This document shows, piece by piece, positions 43,440 through 51,986 of a DNA stretch of 64,000 nt (position 1 is the first letter of the stretch; the number at the start of each line of letters is the position of its first letter). The notes beneath the pieces are model-generated. The model was not told where the DNA came from. It did no database searches and saw only the letters and a list, made by a program, of their open reading frames with translations. The stretch comes from Oerskovia douganii (GTDB lineage Bacteria > Actinomycetota > Actinomycetes > Actinomycetales > Cellulomonadaceae), in assembly GCF_015142735.1 (NCBI RefSeq), contig NZ_JACSPN010000020.1, forward strand, positions 1-64,000, read 5' to 3'. The position numbers and the translations under genes are program-made.

Positions 43440-44377
43440 CCGCATCATCGAAGGCTCCCACGACGGGGCAGACGGAGGGGAAGGCCAGCCCGGTCGACCT
43501 CTACTCGATGCTCTTCGAGGGGCCCGAGACCAAGGTCGAGGTGATCTCGGCGGGGCGCCTGACGCGGGTCGGGGCGCGTCCGCCGCTCGGCGAGTACATC
43601 GCCCAGCTCTGGGACCGGCGCTACTTCCTGTGGGCAGACGCACGCGCCAAGGTCACGAGCGGGACACGCGAGACGCTGCTCGGCACCGCGTGGCTCGTGC
43701 TCAAGCCGATCCTGGACGGGCTGACGTACTTCCTGATCTTCGGACTGCTGCTGCAGTCCGGCCGTGGGGTCGAGAACTTCGTCGGGTACCTGATCATCGG
43801 CACCTTCCTCTTCTCGTTCACGACGCGCTGTGTGACGGGGGGCGCCAGGTCCATCACGGCCGGACGGAACCTCATCCGAGCGTTCGCCTTTCCCCGTGCG
43901 GCACTCCCCATCTCCGTGGTGCTCCGCGAGATGCTCAACATGATCCCCGTCCTGGCGGCTATGTTCGCGATCATCCTCGTTCTCCCGCCCTCCGAGGTGC
44001 TCACCTGGCGCCTTGTACTGGTCCCACTTGTCCTCGCACTCCAGGTGATCTTCTGTACTGGCCTCGCTCTGTTACTCGCGCGTGCAGCCGCCAAACTTCC
44101 GGACCTCAACCAACTCATCTCGTTCGCGATGCGTCTATGGCTCTATGGATCTGCGGTCTTCTTCTCCTATGAGAAATTCATCGACCACCCCACGATCTTG
44201 TCGCTCATGGAAGCCAACCCGATGTTCATGGTCCTGACCATCGTGCGCAACAGTCTTCTCTACGGTCTGGACTCACCCGGATCCATGTGGCTCGCCCTGA
44301 GTGCTTGGGCCTTCGGTGCTCTGATCGTGGGCTTCCTCGTCTTCTGGCAGGGGGAGGAGTCGTATGGCCGTCTCTGA
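43436..44377 (+). CDS. Wzm/TagG-type polysaccharide ABC exporter permease
   Basis: 313 residues with a ~65-residue cytoplasmic start and six helices of the ABC-2 fold. RYFLWADARAKVTSGTRETLLGTAWLVLKPILDGLTYFLIFGLLLQSGRG and FSFTTRCVTGGARSITAGRNLIRAFAFPRAALPISVVLREMLNM are typical of the polysaccharide/teichoic acid export class. ATG overlaps the glycosyltransferase stop (ATGA). Works with the adjacent ATPase to flip the lipid-linked polymer. G+C begins to fall in its second half. Confidence 0.93.
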   Translation: MTASSKAPTTGQTEGKASPVDLYSMLFEGPETKVEVISAGRLTRVGARPPLGEYIAQLWDRRYFLWADARAKVTSGTRETLLGTAWLVLKPILDGLTYFLIFGLLLQSGRGVENFVGYLIIGTFLFSFTTRCVTGGARSITAGRNLIRAFAFPRAALPISVVLREMLNMIPVLAAMFAIILVLPPSEVLTWRLVLVPLVLALQVIFCTGLALLLARAAAKLPDLNQLISFAMRLWLYGSAVFFSYEKFIDHPTILSLMEANPMFMVLTIVRNSLLYGLDSPGSMWLALSAWAFGALIVGFLVFWQGEESYGRL

Positions 44378-45299
44378 TCCGTTCGCCTCGGCGACTGTGG
44401 CGGTCCAGGATGTCCACGTCCGCTACCGCGTCCCGTCGACCGACATGGCCGAAAGGCGCCGAGCGAACCCCCTAGCACGTGCCGCCAAGACGCTCCTGGG
44501 TCAGCAGCCCATGGTCTTGGTGCGCGCCCTCGCCGGCATCTCGTTCGTCGCTCGATCCGGTGAGCAGATCGGCATTGTCGGTCAGAACGGCTCGGGCAAG
44601 AGCACGCTGCTACGCATCATCGCGGGCCTCGAGAAGCCGGCGCGCGGACAGGTGCTCGCCGAGAGCAGCCCGGTTCTGATCGGTGTCAACGCCGCGCTCG
44701 TCCCAGACCTGTCGGGTGAACAAAACGTCCGGCTCGGATGCCTCGCCATGGGCCTCTCCCCCGAGGAGACCGCCCTGGCTGTTCCGGACGTCATCAAGCT
44801 CGCGGGTCTCGGGAAGTCCATCTACCTTCCCATGAAGACGTACTCGTCGGGCATGGGCTCTCGCCTCCGCTTTGCCATCGCGACGGCAGCGAACCCGGAC
44901 ATCCTTCTGATCGACGAGGCCCTGGCCACGGGGGACGCCGCGTTCAAGGAGCGCAGCGAGGTCCGGATGGAGAAGCTCCGCGAGAACGCGGGCACCGTCT
45001 TCCTCGTGAGCCACGCCGCCCAGACCATCGAGGAAACCTGCACCCGGGCTATCTGGCTCAATCACGGCCGTCTCATCCTGGATGGTCCCGCCGAGGATGT
45101 GGCCTTGCGCTACCGCAAGTGGGCTTGGGCGATCGCCAAGGAGAAGCCCGAGGAAGCCAAGACGATCATCGAGGACGCGCTCAGCGAGCGTGAGGACACG
45201 TTCGTCAAGATCGAAGAACCCCCGGGGAAGCTCTACACCCCCCGCCACGTACGAGGGCAGCGGCCGAAGACCCGCGCCGACAATGCAGAGAGTAGGTAG
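44364..45299 (+). CDS. Wzt/TagH-type polysaccharide ABC exporter ATPase
   Basis: 311 residues. Walker A GQNGSGKST (Lys79), signature YSSGMGSRLRFAIA, Walker B ILLIDEALATGD and H-loop LVSHA match teichoic-acid/O-antigen export ATPases. It has a short N-terminal lead and a C-terminal tail of ~60 residues, too short for a carbohydrate-binding Wzt domain, so termination is probably not substrate-capped here. ATG overlaps the permease by 14 nt. Confidence 0.95.
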   Translation: MAVSDPFASATVAVQDVHVRYRVPSTDMAERRRANPLARAAKTLLGQQPMVLVRALAGISFVARSGEQIGIVGQNGSGKSTLLRIIAGLEKPARGQVLAESSPVLIGVNAALVPDLSGEQNVRLGCLAMGLSPEETALAVPDVIKLAGLGKSIYLPMKTYSSGMGSRLRFAIATAANPDILLIDEALATGDAAFKERSEVRMEKLRENAGTVFLVSHAAQTIEETCTRAIWLNHGRLILDGPAEDVALRYRKWAWAIAKEKPEEAKTIIEDALSEREDTFVKIEEPPGKLYTPRHVRGQRPKTRADNAESR

Positions 45300-45301
45300 C
45301 G

Positions 45302-46426
45302 ATGCGCCCCCGCATCATGACCGTGTACGGCACCCGTCCTGAGGCCATCAAGGTGGCTCCCGTTATCAAGGCACTCGAGGCGAGCGACGAGTTCGACAGC
45401 GTCACGGTGGTGACGGGCCAGCACCGCGAGATGCTGGACCAGGTCAACGAGCTGTTCGGGATCGTGCCGGACCACGACCTGAGCATCATGAGCCACGGGC
45501 AGACCCTCGCGCAGATCTTCGCGCGAGTGATCGACGGGCTCGATCCGATCCTTGAGAAAGAGGAGCCCGCGGCCGTGATCGTCCAGGGTGACACGTCGAC
45601 GTCGACGGCCGCTGCCCTCGCCGCGTTCTACCGCAAGATCCCGGTGATCCACCTCGAGGCCGGGCTGCGGAGCGGTGACATCTCCTCACCGTTCCCCGAG
45701 GAAGCAAACCGCAAGATCACGACTCAGATCGCAGCACTGCACCTGGCGCCGACGGACGTCTCCCGGGCCAACCTGCTGGCTGAAGGGGTCGATGAGTCGA
45801 CGATCGTGATCACCGGGAACACCGTCATCGATGCGCTCCTCATGACCGTCGGCAAGGACCGTCCCTTCGCGGACCCGGCGCTGGAAGCCCTGGCGGCCTC
45901 AGGCCGCCGCATTCTTCTGGTGACCACGCACCGCCGCGAGAACTGGGGCGGTGCGATGGAGAGCGTCGGCCGCGCGCTCGCTCGCATCGCGCTGGCGTTC
46001 CCCGAGCTCGAGATCGTCCTTCCCGCTCACCGGAACCCGATCGTCCGCGAGGCTGTGCTCCCCCACCTCGTCGGCCTCGCGAACGTCACGGTCACGGAGC
46101 CCCTGGGGTACGGCGAGTTCACCAGGATGCTCGCGCTCTCGACCGTCATCCTGACGGACTCGGGCGGCGTCCAGGAGGAAGCACCCAGCCTGGGCAAGCC
46201 CGTCCTGGTGATGCGTGAGAACACAGAGCGCCCTGAGGCTGTCACCGCGGGCACCGTCCGCCTCATCGGAACCGACGAGGAGCGCATCGTCGCGAGCGTC
46301 ACCGAGCTGCTTACAGACACCGCGACCTACCAGAGCATGGCCCGTGCACTCAATCCATACGGAGATGGGAAATCGCGCGAACGCGTTCTTCAATCTTTGA
46401 AGAACTTAACGTCGTCTAGGAAATAA
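45302..46426 (+). CDS. wecB: UDP-N-acetylglucosamine 2-epimerase
   Basis: 374 residues, non-hydrolysing epimerase: IMTVYGTRPEAIKVAPVIKAL, VVTGQHREML, VIVQGDTSTSTAAALAAFY, HLEAGLRSGDISSPFPEEANRKI, VTTHRRENWG and LTDSGGVQEEAPSLGKPVLVMRENTERPEA are all present. It makes UDP-ManNAc from UDP-GlcNAc; WecC, encoded in the facing operon, can oxidise this to the uronic acid. The start lies 2 nt after the ATPase stop. G+C is slightly lower than the genome norm but above the island that follows. Confidence 0.97.
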   Translation: MRPRIMTVYGTRPEAIKVAPVIKALEASDEFDSVTVVTGQHREMLDQVNELFGIVPDHDLSIMSHGQTLAQIFARVIDGLDPILEKEEPAAVIVQGDTSTSTAAALAAFYRKIPVIHLEAGLRSGDISSPFPEEANRKITTQIAALHLAPTDVSRANLLAEGVDESTIVITGNTVIDALLMTVGKDRPFADPALEALAASGRRILLVTTHRRENWGGAMESVGRALARIALAFPELEIVLPAHRNPIVREAVLPHLVGLANVTVTEPLGYGEFTRMLALSTVILTDSGGVQEEAPSLGKPVLVMRENTERPEAVTAGTVRLIGTDEERIVASVTELLTDTATYQSMARALNPYGDGKSRERVLQSLKNLTSSRK

Positions 46427-46694
46427 GACAGCCGGTGAGCATCGGAACACCGGGGCATACGACAACTGCGCCTCCCGTCCCGCAGTGAAGTCTGACCACA
46501 CCTGCCGCGCCCACCACCAGCAACTAGGCAAGCACAACTGTGGCACCAGCGGGCCCTATGTGCACAGATAAGCCACCGGAGAAGGTCCTCAAATCACCCA
46601 TCCATCATCAGCACCAAAGAATTCAGGGCCCGTCGACTGCGAACCAGACGGACACCTCCAAGCGAGACGCCAATACTATCGAAACACAAAGCGA

Positions 46695-48434
46695 CTACCA
46701 CTCCAGCCCTTCAAGCCCGTCAGCAGTCTCAGTTGCCGACCGACCCTCGAGAAATAAACGGAGGGCACCCGTTAGAATTTGGCGAGAGGGAGGGGTATGA
46801 GAACCGCTCCAACTCTTCAGAACGAAGACAACGTCTCCCGGCGCACGCCATCGATCTGGACTGACACGCTTCGCCACAGCGGCACGCAATAAGGGCTCAA
46901 AATGAGCCTGAACGTGCCAATCAGCCTCTTCCTGGACAAACAGAACGTTTCGGAGGCCAGCGATAGTCCCCGGCTCGAGCAAAGACGACTGCACACTGCG
47001 CTCTCCAAGTCCGAGCCGCCACTCATCCAAATTCGCATGCGCGGCGTGAAGAACGTACTCGCTCGGAAAACTCGAAGCAAGATACGAATCAACACTGGAC
47101 CAGCCATATCGGAGAACATCCGTCTGAGCGTTCCACACAAACGCCGAAGCCCGCAAGTGGTTCATTCTTGATGCAAAGTGCAGGGCCGCGAAGCCGCCGC
47201 CCGACCCGCCGCACATGATGAAGCGACACCCTGACACCTCGGCGATGTGGTCGAGAATTGATGTCAAAGAACCAACCAAGTCGCCAAACTCACTCCCAAG
47301 GTACCAACCGAGAAGCGGCCGAGGAGCATGGTAGAGCGTCGGATCCGCAAACGAAACATACGGAACCCCAAGCTCACCAGCAATTCCGGCGCCAACAAAG
47401 ACAGGCGCTCTTGAATAGGCCTCAGAAATTGCACCCGTGAAGAACACTGGAACATTTGCGTTGTCGCCCAGAGGTCCCGAAATCGTAAAATCTAGTTCCA
47501 TGCCGTGTTCAATACGAACGGTATGAATTCCGGGCGCGAGTTCATCGGAATCCAACAGGTCCGAGAGGGTGCCCCACGTAAACAAGCGACGCTCACCAGC
47601 GAAGGATCTATCCACTAGGCGTGGCGGCGCCGACATATTCATGCGGTCTCGTTCCTGGCGGGCGCGGCCCGTCGCTAGCACCCCCTCTAGCACGTCACCA
47701 TAGACCTTTCGTGAATAATGAAATGGCGCAAGCCCCCACTTGTGCTCCGAATCCACCGAGACACGCGCATGAGGCAGGGCAAGGAGAGCGAAACCGAGTC
47801 TCTCGGAGAGGAAATTCAGATAGCGACCGAACTGCGCATTCCCTAACCGTGCGCTACCAGTTAAGACCGAGTCAACCGCAATCACTCCATTAACGTCAAC
47901 TCTGTCCGAGTGCGGAACCCCCAAAACCAGGACTGAACTAAACAACTCTAGCCCGTTCAAGAACTCAGCAAACCTGCTTGCGGCATCTTGAAATAGCGCA
48001 AAATGCTCGTCGGACCCAAAGGGAATCAGACGAGAGTTCCGGAAGACCGGGTCGCTCGCGAAACCGACGACCGCCTCACTCGTGGGAGTGAAGTACCCGC
48101 CACCCTCTGCATGTCGCACACCAAACCGTTCGTCCGTCAGATCCCAAAGCAAGACGTCGATTTTTGCATGACTGCGCGAGACTCGTGCCGACAAACTACT
48201 CGACAAGTCCCCATCAACCATCGAGCGCTGAAAGGTAGATTTGAGCGACGCAGAGATTGCGACAGGAGAATCAACCGGCGGTCCCATTGAGCTTATGATG
48301 CTCTGCCTAGCGACATAGTCCAGAAGTGACGTCTCTGACGTCTCTGACGATCCTATCGAATCCCGACCCACGCAACTACCATAGACAAAGACGCGCACCG
48401 GCCCATCGGGCGTACAAGCGCCATCAGACGACAT
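46695..48434 (-). CDS. DUF6270 domain fused to an alpha/beta-hydrolase-like domain
   Basis: 579 residues from the ATG at 48434, which has an excellent AAGGAGG SD; the longer in-frame start is not needed. N-terminal ~265 residues are DUF6270-like: VRVFVYGSCVGRDS, LLDYVARQSIISSM, FQRSMVDGDLS, VLLWDLTDERFG and HKWGLAPFHYS mirror the stand-alone protein at 38297-39052. The C-terminal ~300 residues look like an alpha/beta hydrolase with nucleophile elbow CGGSGGGFAAL, a candidate acid in VQEEADWHVQ, and a late His (GSHTPP). This suggests a two-step acyl- or ester-modifying enzyme for the polymer. Low-G+C; last gene of its operon. Confidence 0.75.
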   Translation of the reverse strand: MSSDGACTPDGPVRVFVYGSCVGRDSIGSSETSETSLLDYVARQSIISSMGPPVDSPVAISASLKSTFQRSMVDGDLSSSLSARVSRSHAKIDVLLWDLTDERFGVRHAEGGGYFTPTSEAVVGFASDPVFRNSRLIPFGSDEHFALFQDAASRFAEFLNGLELFSSVLVLGVPHSDRVDVNGVIAVDSVLTGSARLGNAQFGRYLNFLSERLGFALLALPHARVSVDSEHKWGLAPFHYSRKVYGDVLEGVLATGRARQERDRMNMSAPPRLVDRSFAGERRLFTWGTLSDLLDSDELAPGIHTVRIEHGMELDFTISGPLGDNANVPVFFTGAISEAYSRAPVFVGAGIAGELGVPYVSFADPTLYHAPRPLLGWYLGSEFGDLVGSLTSILDHIAEVSGCRFIMCGGSGGGFAALHFASRMNHLRASAFVWNAQTDVLRYGWSSVDSYLASSFPSEYVLHAAHANLDEWRLGLGERSVQSSLLEPGTIAGLRNVLFVQEEADWHVQAHFEPLLRAAVAKRVSPDRWRAPGDVVFVLKSWSGSHTPPSRQILTGALRLFLEGRSATETADGLEGLEW

Positions 48435-50028
48435 TGAGACCTCCTTCGTCGATAGTGTTCCCCGCGGAATCGACGACGGACAAACGTGTGCGCACGGGTT
48501 CACCTCCCGCCCCTACAGGACGCTCGAGAACCCAAGTCTCCGAGCGCATCCGCTCCAGGCCAACGGCAGCTCGCCCGATCGTCCACTCCGTGTCGGTCGA
48601 CACGTCCATCGCTTCGACACGAAGCGCCAAGCCCTCACCAATACTCGCGACAACTGAGCTGGAACTGACAGCGACAGTAGATGAGGGTGGGATTAGGAAT
48701 CGCTGAACCGCCTCCGCGGGACCCCAACAGCGATCAGTAACTACCAAATCGGTTGCAGAAAGAACCTCGATGCGCCGCTGCGCCTCACAACTGCCAATAA
48801 TATATCGACAGTCCACGACGTCGCGTCCATCATCGCCCACCCAGTGAACGAGCGACGCGTCCACCTTCGCCGGGGCGCCAGCCGGATAGAACCAATGGCA
48901 TGGTTTTGTGTCGAACTCCCGAAAGAACAATCCACTGTGTCCCAGTTGGCCGCGAACCGCCACCGCGTCCGGATCACCGGAGTCGTAGTTTATGAGACCC
49001 CCGTCGATGACAACGTCAATATCATCTACCAGGAGCCGGATCGCGGAGTCATCCATGTGCTTGTGAACATGAGATCGACATCCCGATGAAATTGCCAGCT
49101 GGGCCCGTGAAGTGTTACGAACGTAGATTCCGTTCCCCGGCGATACAAAGACTCCTGGGACATACGTGTACTTGTGGTCCTTGGTGCGTTGAGCATCGCC
49201 TATCGCGGGAACAGTACCATGAGCCGAAATCAGATGGCGGTACCCCTCGACAACACGTGCGAACCTTAGCGCAAAGGATTGCGCCGAATTGCGATCTCCC
49301 AAGAGATCTCGCGCCACCTCCGAAATCTGCTCGATGGCGTCGATGTAGAGCCTTTGATACTGCGGCGTATTCTCGAATACGATGCCGTCCTGGTCGACGA
49401 TCTCATCAAGACTTGCCAGTAGCCATCGTTCATCGTCAGCCAGTTGCGATTCATCACGGAGGACGTCATCGAAGACCCACTGTGAGTGCATGAGAGCCAG
49501 ACCGAGCATAATGCCATGATTGTTCACCAGGCGAAAGCCCTCTGACCTGGCGTGAACCTCAAGGAGCGCGACCGTCTCCACCATGATCGCGTCCAGGGCG
49601 TCAATATCAATCAAGTCAATGACTGGCTCGGCATGGAGCTGGGCGCGCAGTGCGCAAAGGCTACGAAGCTGGAGAGCGATCGCATGATCTAGGCTGTTCA
49701 TCCCCAGGATTGTGGGCTCGTCGGCCGCACGCTTCATGAGGTCTAGAAACTCCACGAGAATCTGGCTAACCCTTTGCCACCCGCCCGCCTCGCGTGCGAG
49801 GAGTGGGAGATAGCAAAGCGATCGATGCCACAAGCGCGTTGTCACATGATTATAGTCAAAGACCTTCCACCATTCAATCGGGAAGAAGCGGTCATCGATC
49901 TGGAACAAAAAGCCGTTTGGTAGCCGCACTTCAAATTCCTGAGGCGCAGTACTGGGCTTCACCGCCCAGCCATGCGGCGAAAAATCGCGGTACGCGCCAA
50001 CGTATGAACCGAGCCGATTCGGTGTCAT
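48424..50028 (-). CDS. Heparinase II/III-like protein
   Basis: 534 residues. An N-terminal (alpha/alpha) toroid with the NNHGIMLGLALM motif and GIVFENTPQYQRLYID is followed by a beta-sandwich with SHVHKHMDDSAIRLLVDDIDVVIDGGLINYD. Both are hallmark blocks of heparinase II/III enzymes, which lyse uronic-acid-containing polysaccharides; N/H/Y residues at the expected sites are present. ATG at 50028 is favoured over the upstream TTG because it forms an ATGA overlap. In a locus that makes an aminouronic polymer, it may trim or edit that polymer. No signal peptide is seen, which is odd for a lyase of surface glycans. Confidence 0.85.
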   Translation of the reverse strand: MTPNRLGSYVGAYRDFSPHGWAVKPSTAPQEFEVRLPNGFLFQIDDRFFPIEWWKVFDYNHVTTRLWHRSLCYLPLLAREAGGWQRVSQILVEFLDLMKRAADEPTILGMNSLDHAIALQLRSLCALRAQLHAEPVIDLIDIDALDAIMVETVALLEVHARSEGFRLVNNHGIMLGLALMHSQWVFDDVLRDESQLADDERWLLASLDEIVDQDGIVFENTPQYQRLYIDAIEQISEVARDLLGDRNSAQSFALRFARVVEGYRHLISAHGTVPAIGDAQRTKDHKYTYVPGVFVSPGNGIYVRNTSRAQLAISSGCRSHVHKHMDDSAIRLLVDDIDVVIDGGLINYDSGDPDAVAVRGQLGHSGLFFREFDTKPCHWFYPAGAPAKVDASLVHWVGDDGRDVVDCRYIIGSCEAQRRIEVLSATDLVVTDRCWGPAEAVQRFLIPPSSTVAVSSSSVVASIGEGLALRVEAMDVSTDTEWTIGRAAVGLERMRSETWVLERPVGAGGEPVRTRLSVVDSAGNTIDEGGLNVV

Positions 50029-51986
50029 AGCGATCGCCAAAGGTCTACTACTCGGTCGAGAAACGCCGACACGTCGTAAGTGTCAACCATGTACGAGCGC
50101 CCCTTCTCAGCGAGAACTTGGAAGTCCGCCAGGTTTTGACTGCTACGAATATGATGAACCATCTCGGACGTCGTCGAGAAGACAAACTGCTCAGGATAGA
50201 CGTACTCAACGCCCCTCCAAGGTAGAAACAGTCCTTGGTTCCCAGCACAGAATGCCTCGCCCGGCCCAACATGCGATCCTTCGTGCTCACTCATAGAGAG
50301 CACGAAGCCGAACTCTTTGGTTGCGGTGTACGTGTCCACCCAACCCTCGAACTTGACCGCCTCGCGCAACCCCATATCCTCGATATATGACTCGCATGCG
50401 GCGTAGTACGCGCGCTCCTCTGGATCAGAGTCTATCCACGGGTACTCATTCGGTGCTCTTCCAAGAACGCTCAGAGTGTAGTCCTCCCCCGAAGCGCGCA
50501 ACTCATTCAGTACCTGCAGCCCAGCGAGATAGCCTTTACGGCGCGGCGCAATGCCAATCATCGCCAACCGCTTAAGGCGTTCGATTCCCTCGCCACGAAG
50601 GTAGTCTGACGTCCTATAGTAGTTTGGTATGAAGCGTACCTTGGAACGCGCGTAGCCAAACCGATCAACAACATCCTCATAACAGTGAGGTGCGATGGTG
50701 ACAAAGGCTGACACGGAAGCCTCGTTGATTTGGAAGCCATAGTCTCTTCCAAGTTCGTATCTGTGCACCCTGACAATCAGCTTTGTGCCTGGTGTCACGT
50801 TGTTCGAGTACCATACGGCACACGCCGTAAGCCACTCGCACCACACTACGTCCGCCCAAGCCGCCCCCGCCCGGGACTCTGATACATCGTGTACGCGCTC
50901 AGACGGCCATTCGTCATATCGGATATTGAACACGGATGACAGTTCAGGCTCGGCATCGCGGATAAACTTGAGATCGTGACCCGCAATGAGCATGCGGGGA
51001 CGAATCTCGTGTACAAATGCTATGTAGTCGTCGCAGACAAGCGCATCAATAATTGATTCAACTCGTTCGGGGATGACCAGCGCCGCAACACTGTCGCGAT
51101 ACTTGCTAAAGAACGCGGCAAGCTGCGTGAATGCATCGCGGGAGATCTCTTCACGTCGATGCTGGATAAGCTGACGAAGCGCATAACCAATCGTACTTGC
51201 ACCGTGTAGTTCGATGTAGCTCAACCCAAGGCCTCGGAAGAACTCTTCGACCCGAGTCCAGGAATGAGCAAGTTCTGAAACTTCACGAGAACCCAAAGAG
51301 TGCATGGCCGAGTTTCCGCCGGCTTGTCGGCGCCAGTATTGAAAGAGCGGCATGTCGACATAATCTACGTCGCTCGCACACGTCAACAGTTCGGCGGTAA
51401 ATACGATATCCTCGCCCATTCGAACTGCTTGGTCGAACTGAACTCCATTCTCGACGACCAGGCTCCTACGAATAAGCGCCATGCATGTAAGGCTCTGATG
51501 CTTGGCGATTGCCGAGACGCGCGCAAGTTTGTCACCGACCAGTGCTTCGGGTCGAATTCTATCGATCGTTAGCTCACGAACACCGACATAGTGGAGATCG
51601 ACAGAGCCGCGGACGATGTCAACGTCATCCCTCAACGCCCGATCGACTGCGGCATTGATTCCGCGCGGACGTATGGCATCATCGCCGTCGAGGAAAAACA
51701 GCCATTCTCCTCGAGCCGCGTCTATTCCCATATTTCGACCGACGGACGGGGTCCCACTGTTCTCTTCCGTGCGCAGGACGCGCCATTGATCGATGTCGCT
51801 CGATTCCTCAAGAAGTCGCTCGAAGGTACCGTCGCTCGAAGAGTCATCTACGAAAATAACTTCATGCGCGACCTCCAAATCGAGATCACGAAGGCTATCG
51901 AGGCAAGGTCCCATCTTGTGTTGAGCGTTGTGCATCGGCACAATAATTGTCAAGAAAGGCTGAGATGCCATCAAACGAGCGTTCAT
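50025..51986 (-). CDS. Two-domain glycosyltransferase (GT2 plus GT4-like)
   Basis: 653 residues. The first ~290 residues are a GT2 (GT-A fold) enzyme: FLTIIVPMHNAQHKMGPCLDSL, EVIFVDDSSSDGTFERL, GTPSVGRNMGIDAARGEWLFFLDGDDAIRP with the DGDD metal motif, and MGEDIVFTAELL. From about residue 330 on there is a GT-B-like half (PRMLIAGHDLKFI, RFIPNYYRTSDYL, MIGIAPRRKGYLAGLQVL, EGWVDTYTATKEFGFVLSMSEHEGSHVGPGEAF). It may make a two-sugar addition in one chain. ATGA overlaps at both ends. Low-G+C. Confidence 0.85.
   Translation of the reverse strand: MNARLMASQPFLTIIVPMHNAQHKMGPCLDSLRDLDLEVAHEVIFVDDSSSDGTFERLLEESSDIDQWRVLRTEENSGTPSVGRNMGIDAARGEWLFFLDGDDAIRPRGINAAVDRALRDDVDIVRGSVDLHYVGVRELTIDRIRPEALVGDKLARVSAIAKHQSLTCMALIRRSLVVENGVQFDQAVRMGEDIVFTAELLTCASDVDYVDMPLFQYWRRQAGGNSAMHSLGSREVSELAHSWTRVEEFFRGLGLSYIELHGASTIGYALRQLIQHRREEISRDAFTQLAAFFSKYRDSVAALVIPERVESIIDALVCDDYIAFVHEIRPRMLIAGHDLKFIRDAEPELSSVFNIRYDEWPSERVHDVSESRAGAAWADVVWCEWLTACAVWYSNNVTPGTKLIVRVHRYELGRDYGFQINEASVSAFVTIAPHCYEDVVDRFGYARSKVRFIPNYYRTSDYLRGEGIERLKRLAMIGIAPRRKGYLAGLQVLNELRASGEDYTLSVLGRAPNEYPWIDSDPEERAYYAACESYIEDMGLREAVKFEGWVDTYTATKEFGFVLSMSEHEGSHVGPGEAFCAGNQGLFLPWRGVEYVYPEQFVFSTTSEMVHHIRSSQNLADFQVLAEKGRSYMVDTYDVSAFLDRVVDLWRSL

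Noticed and set aside
46902-48706. Several short + strand ORFs in the low-G+C region
   Set aside because: They lie opposite the DUF6270-hydrolase and heparinase-like genes, which have SD sites, overlaps and domain motifs.
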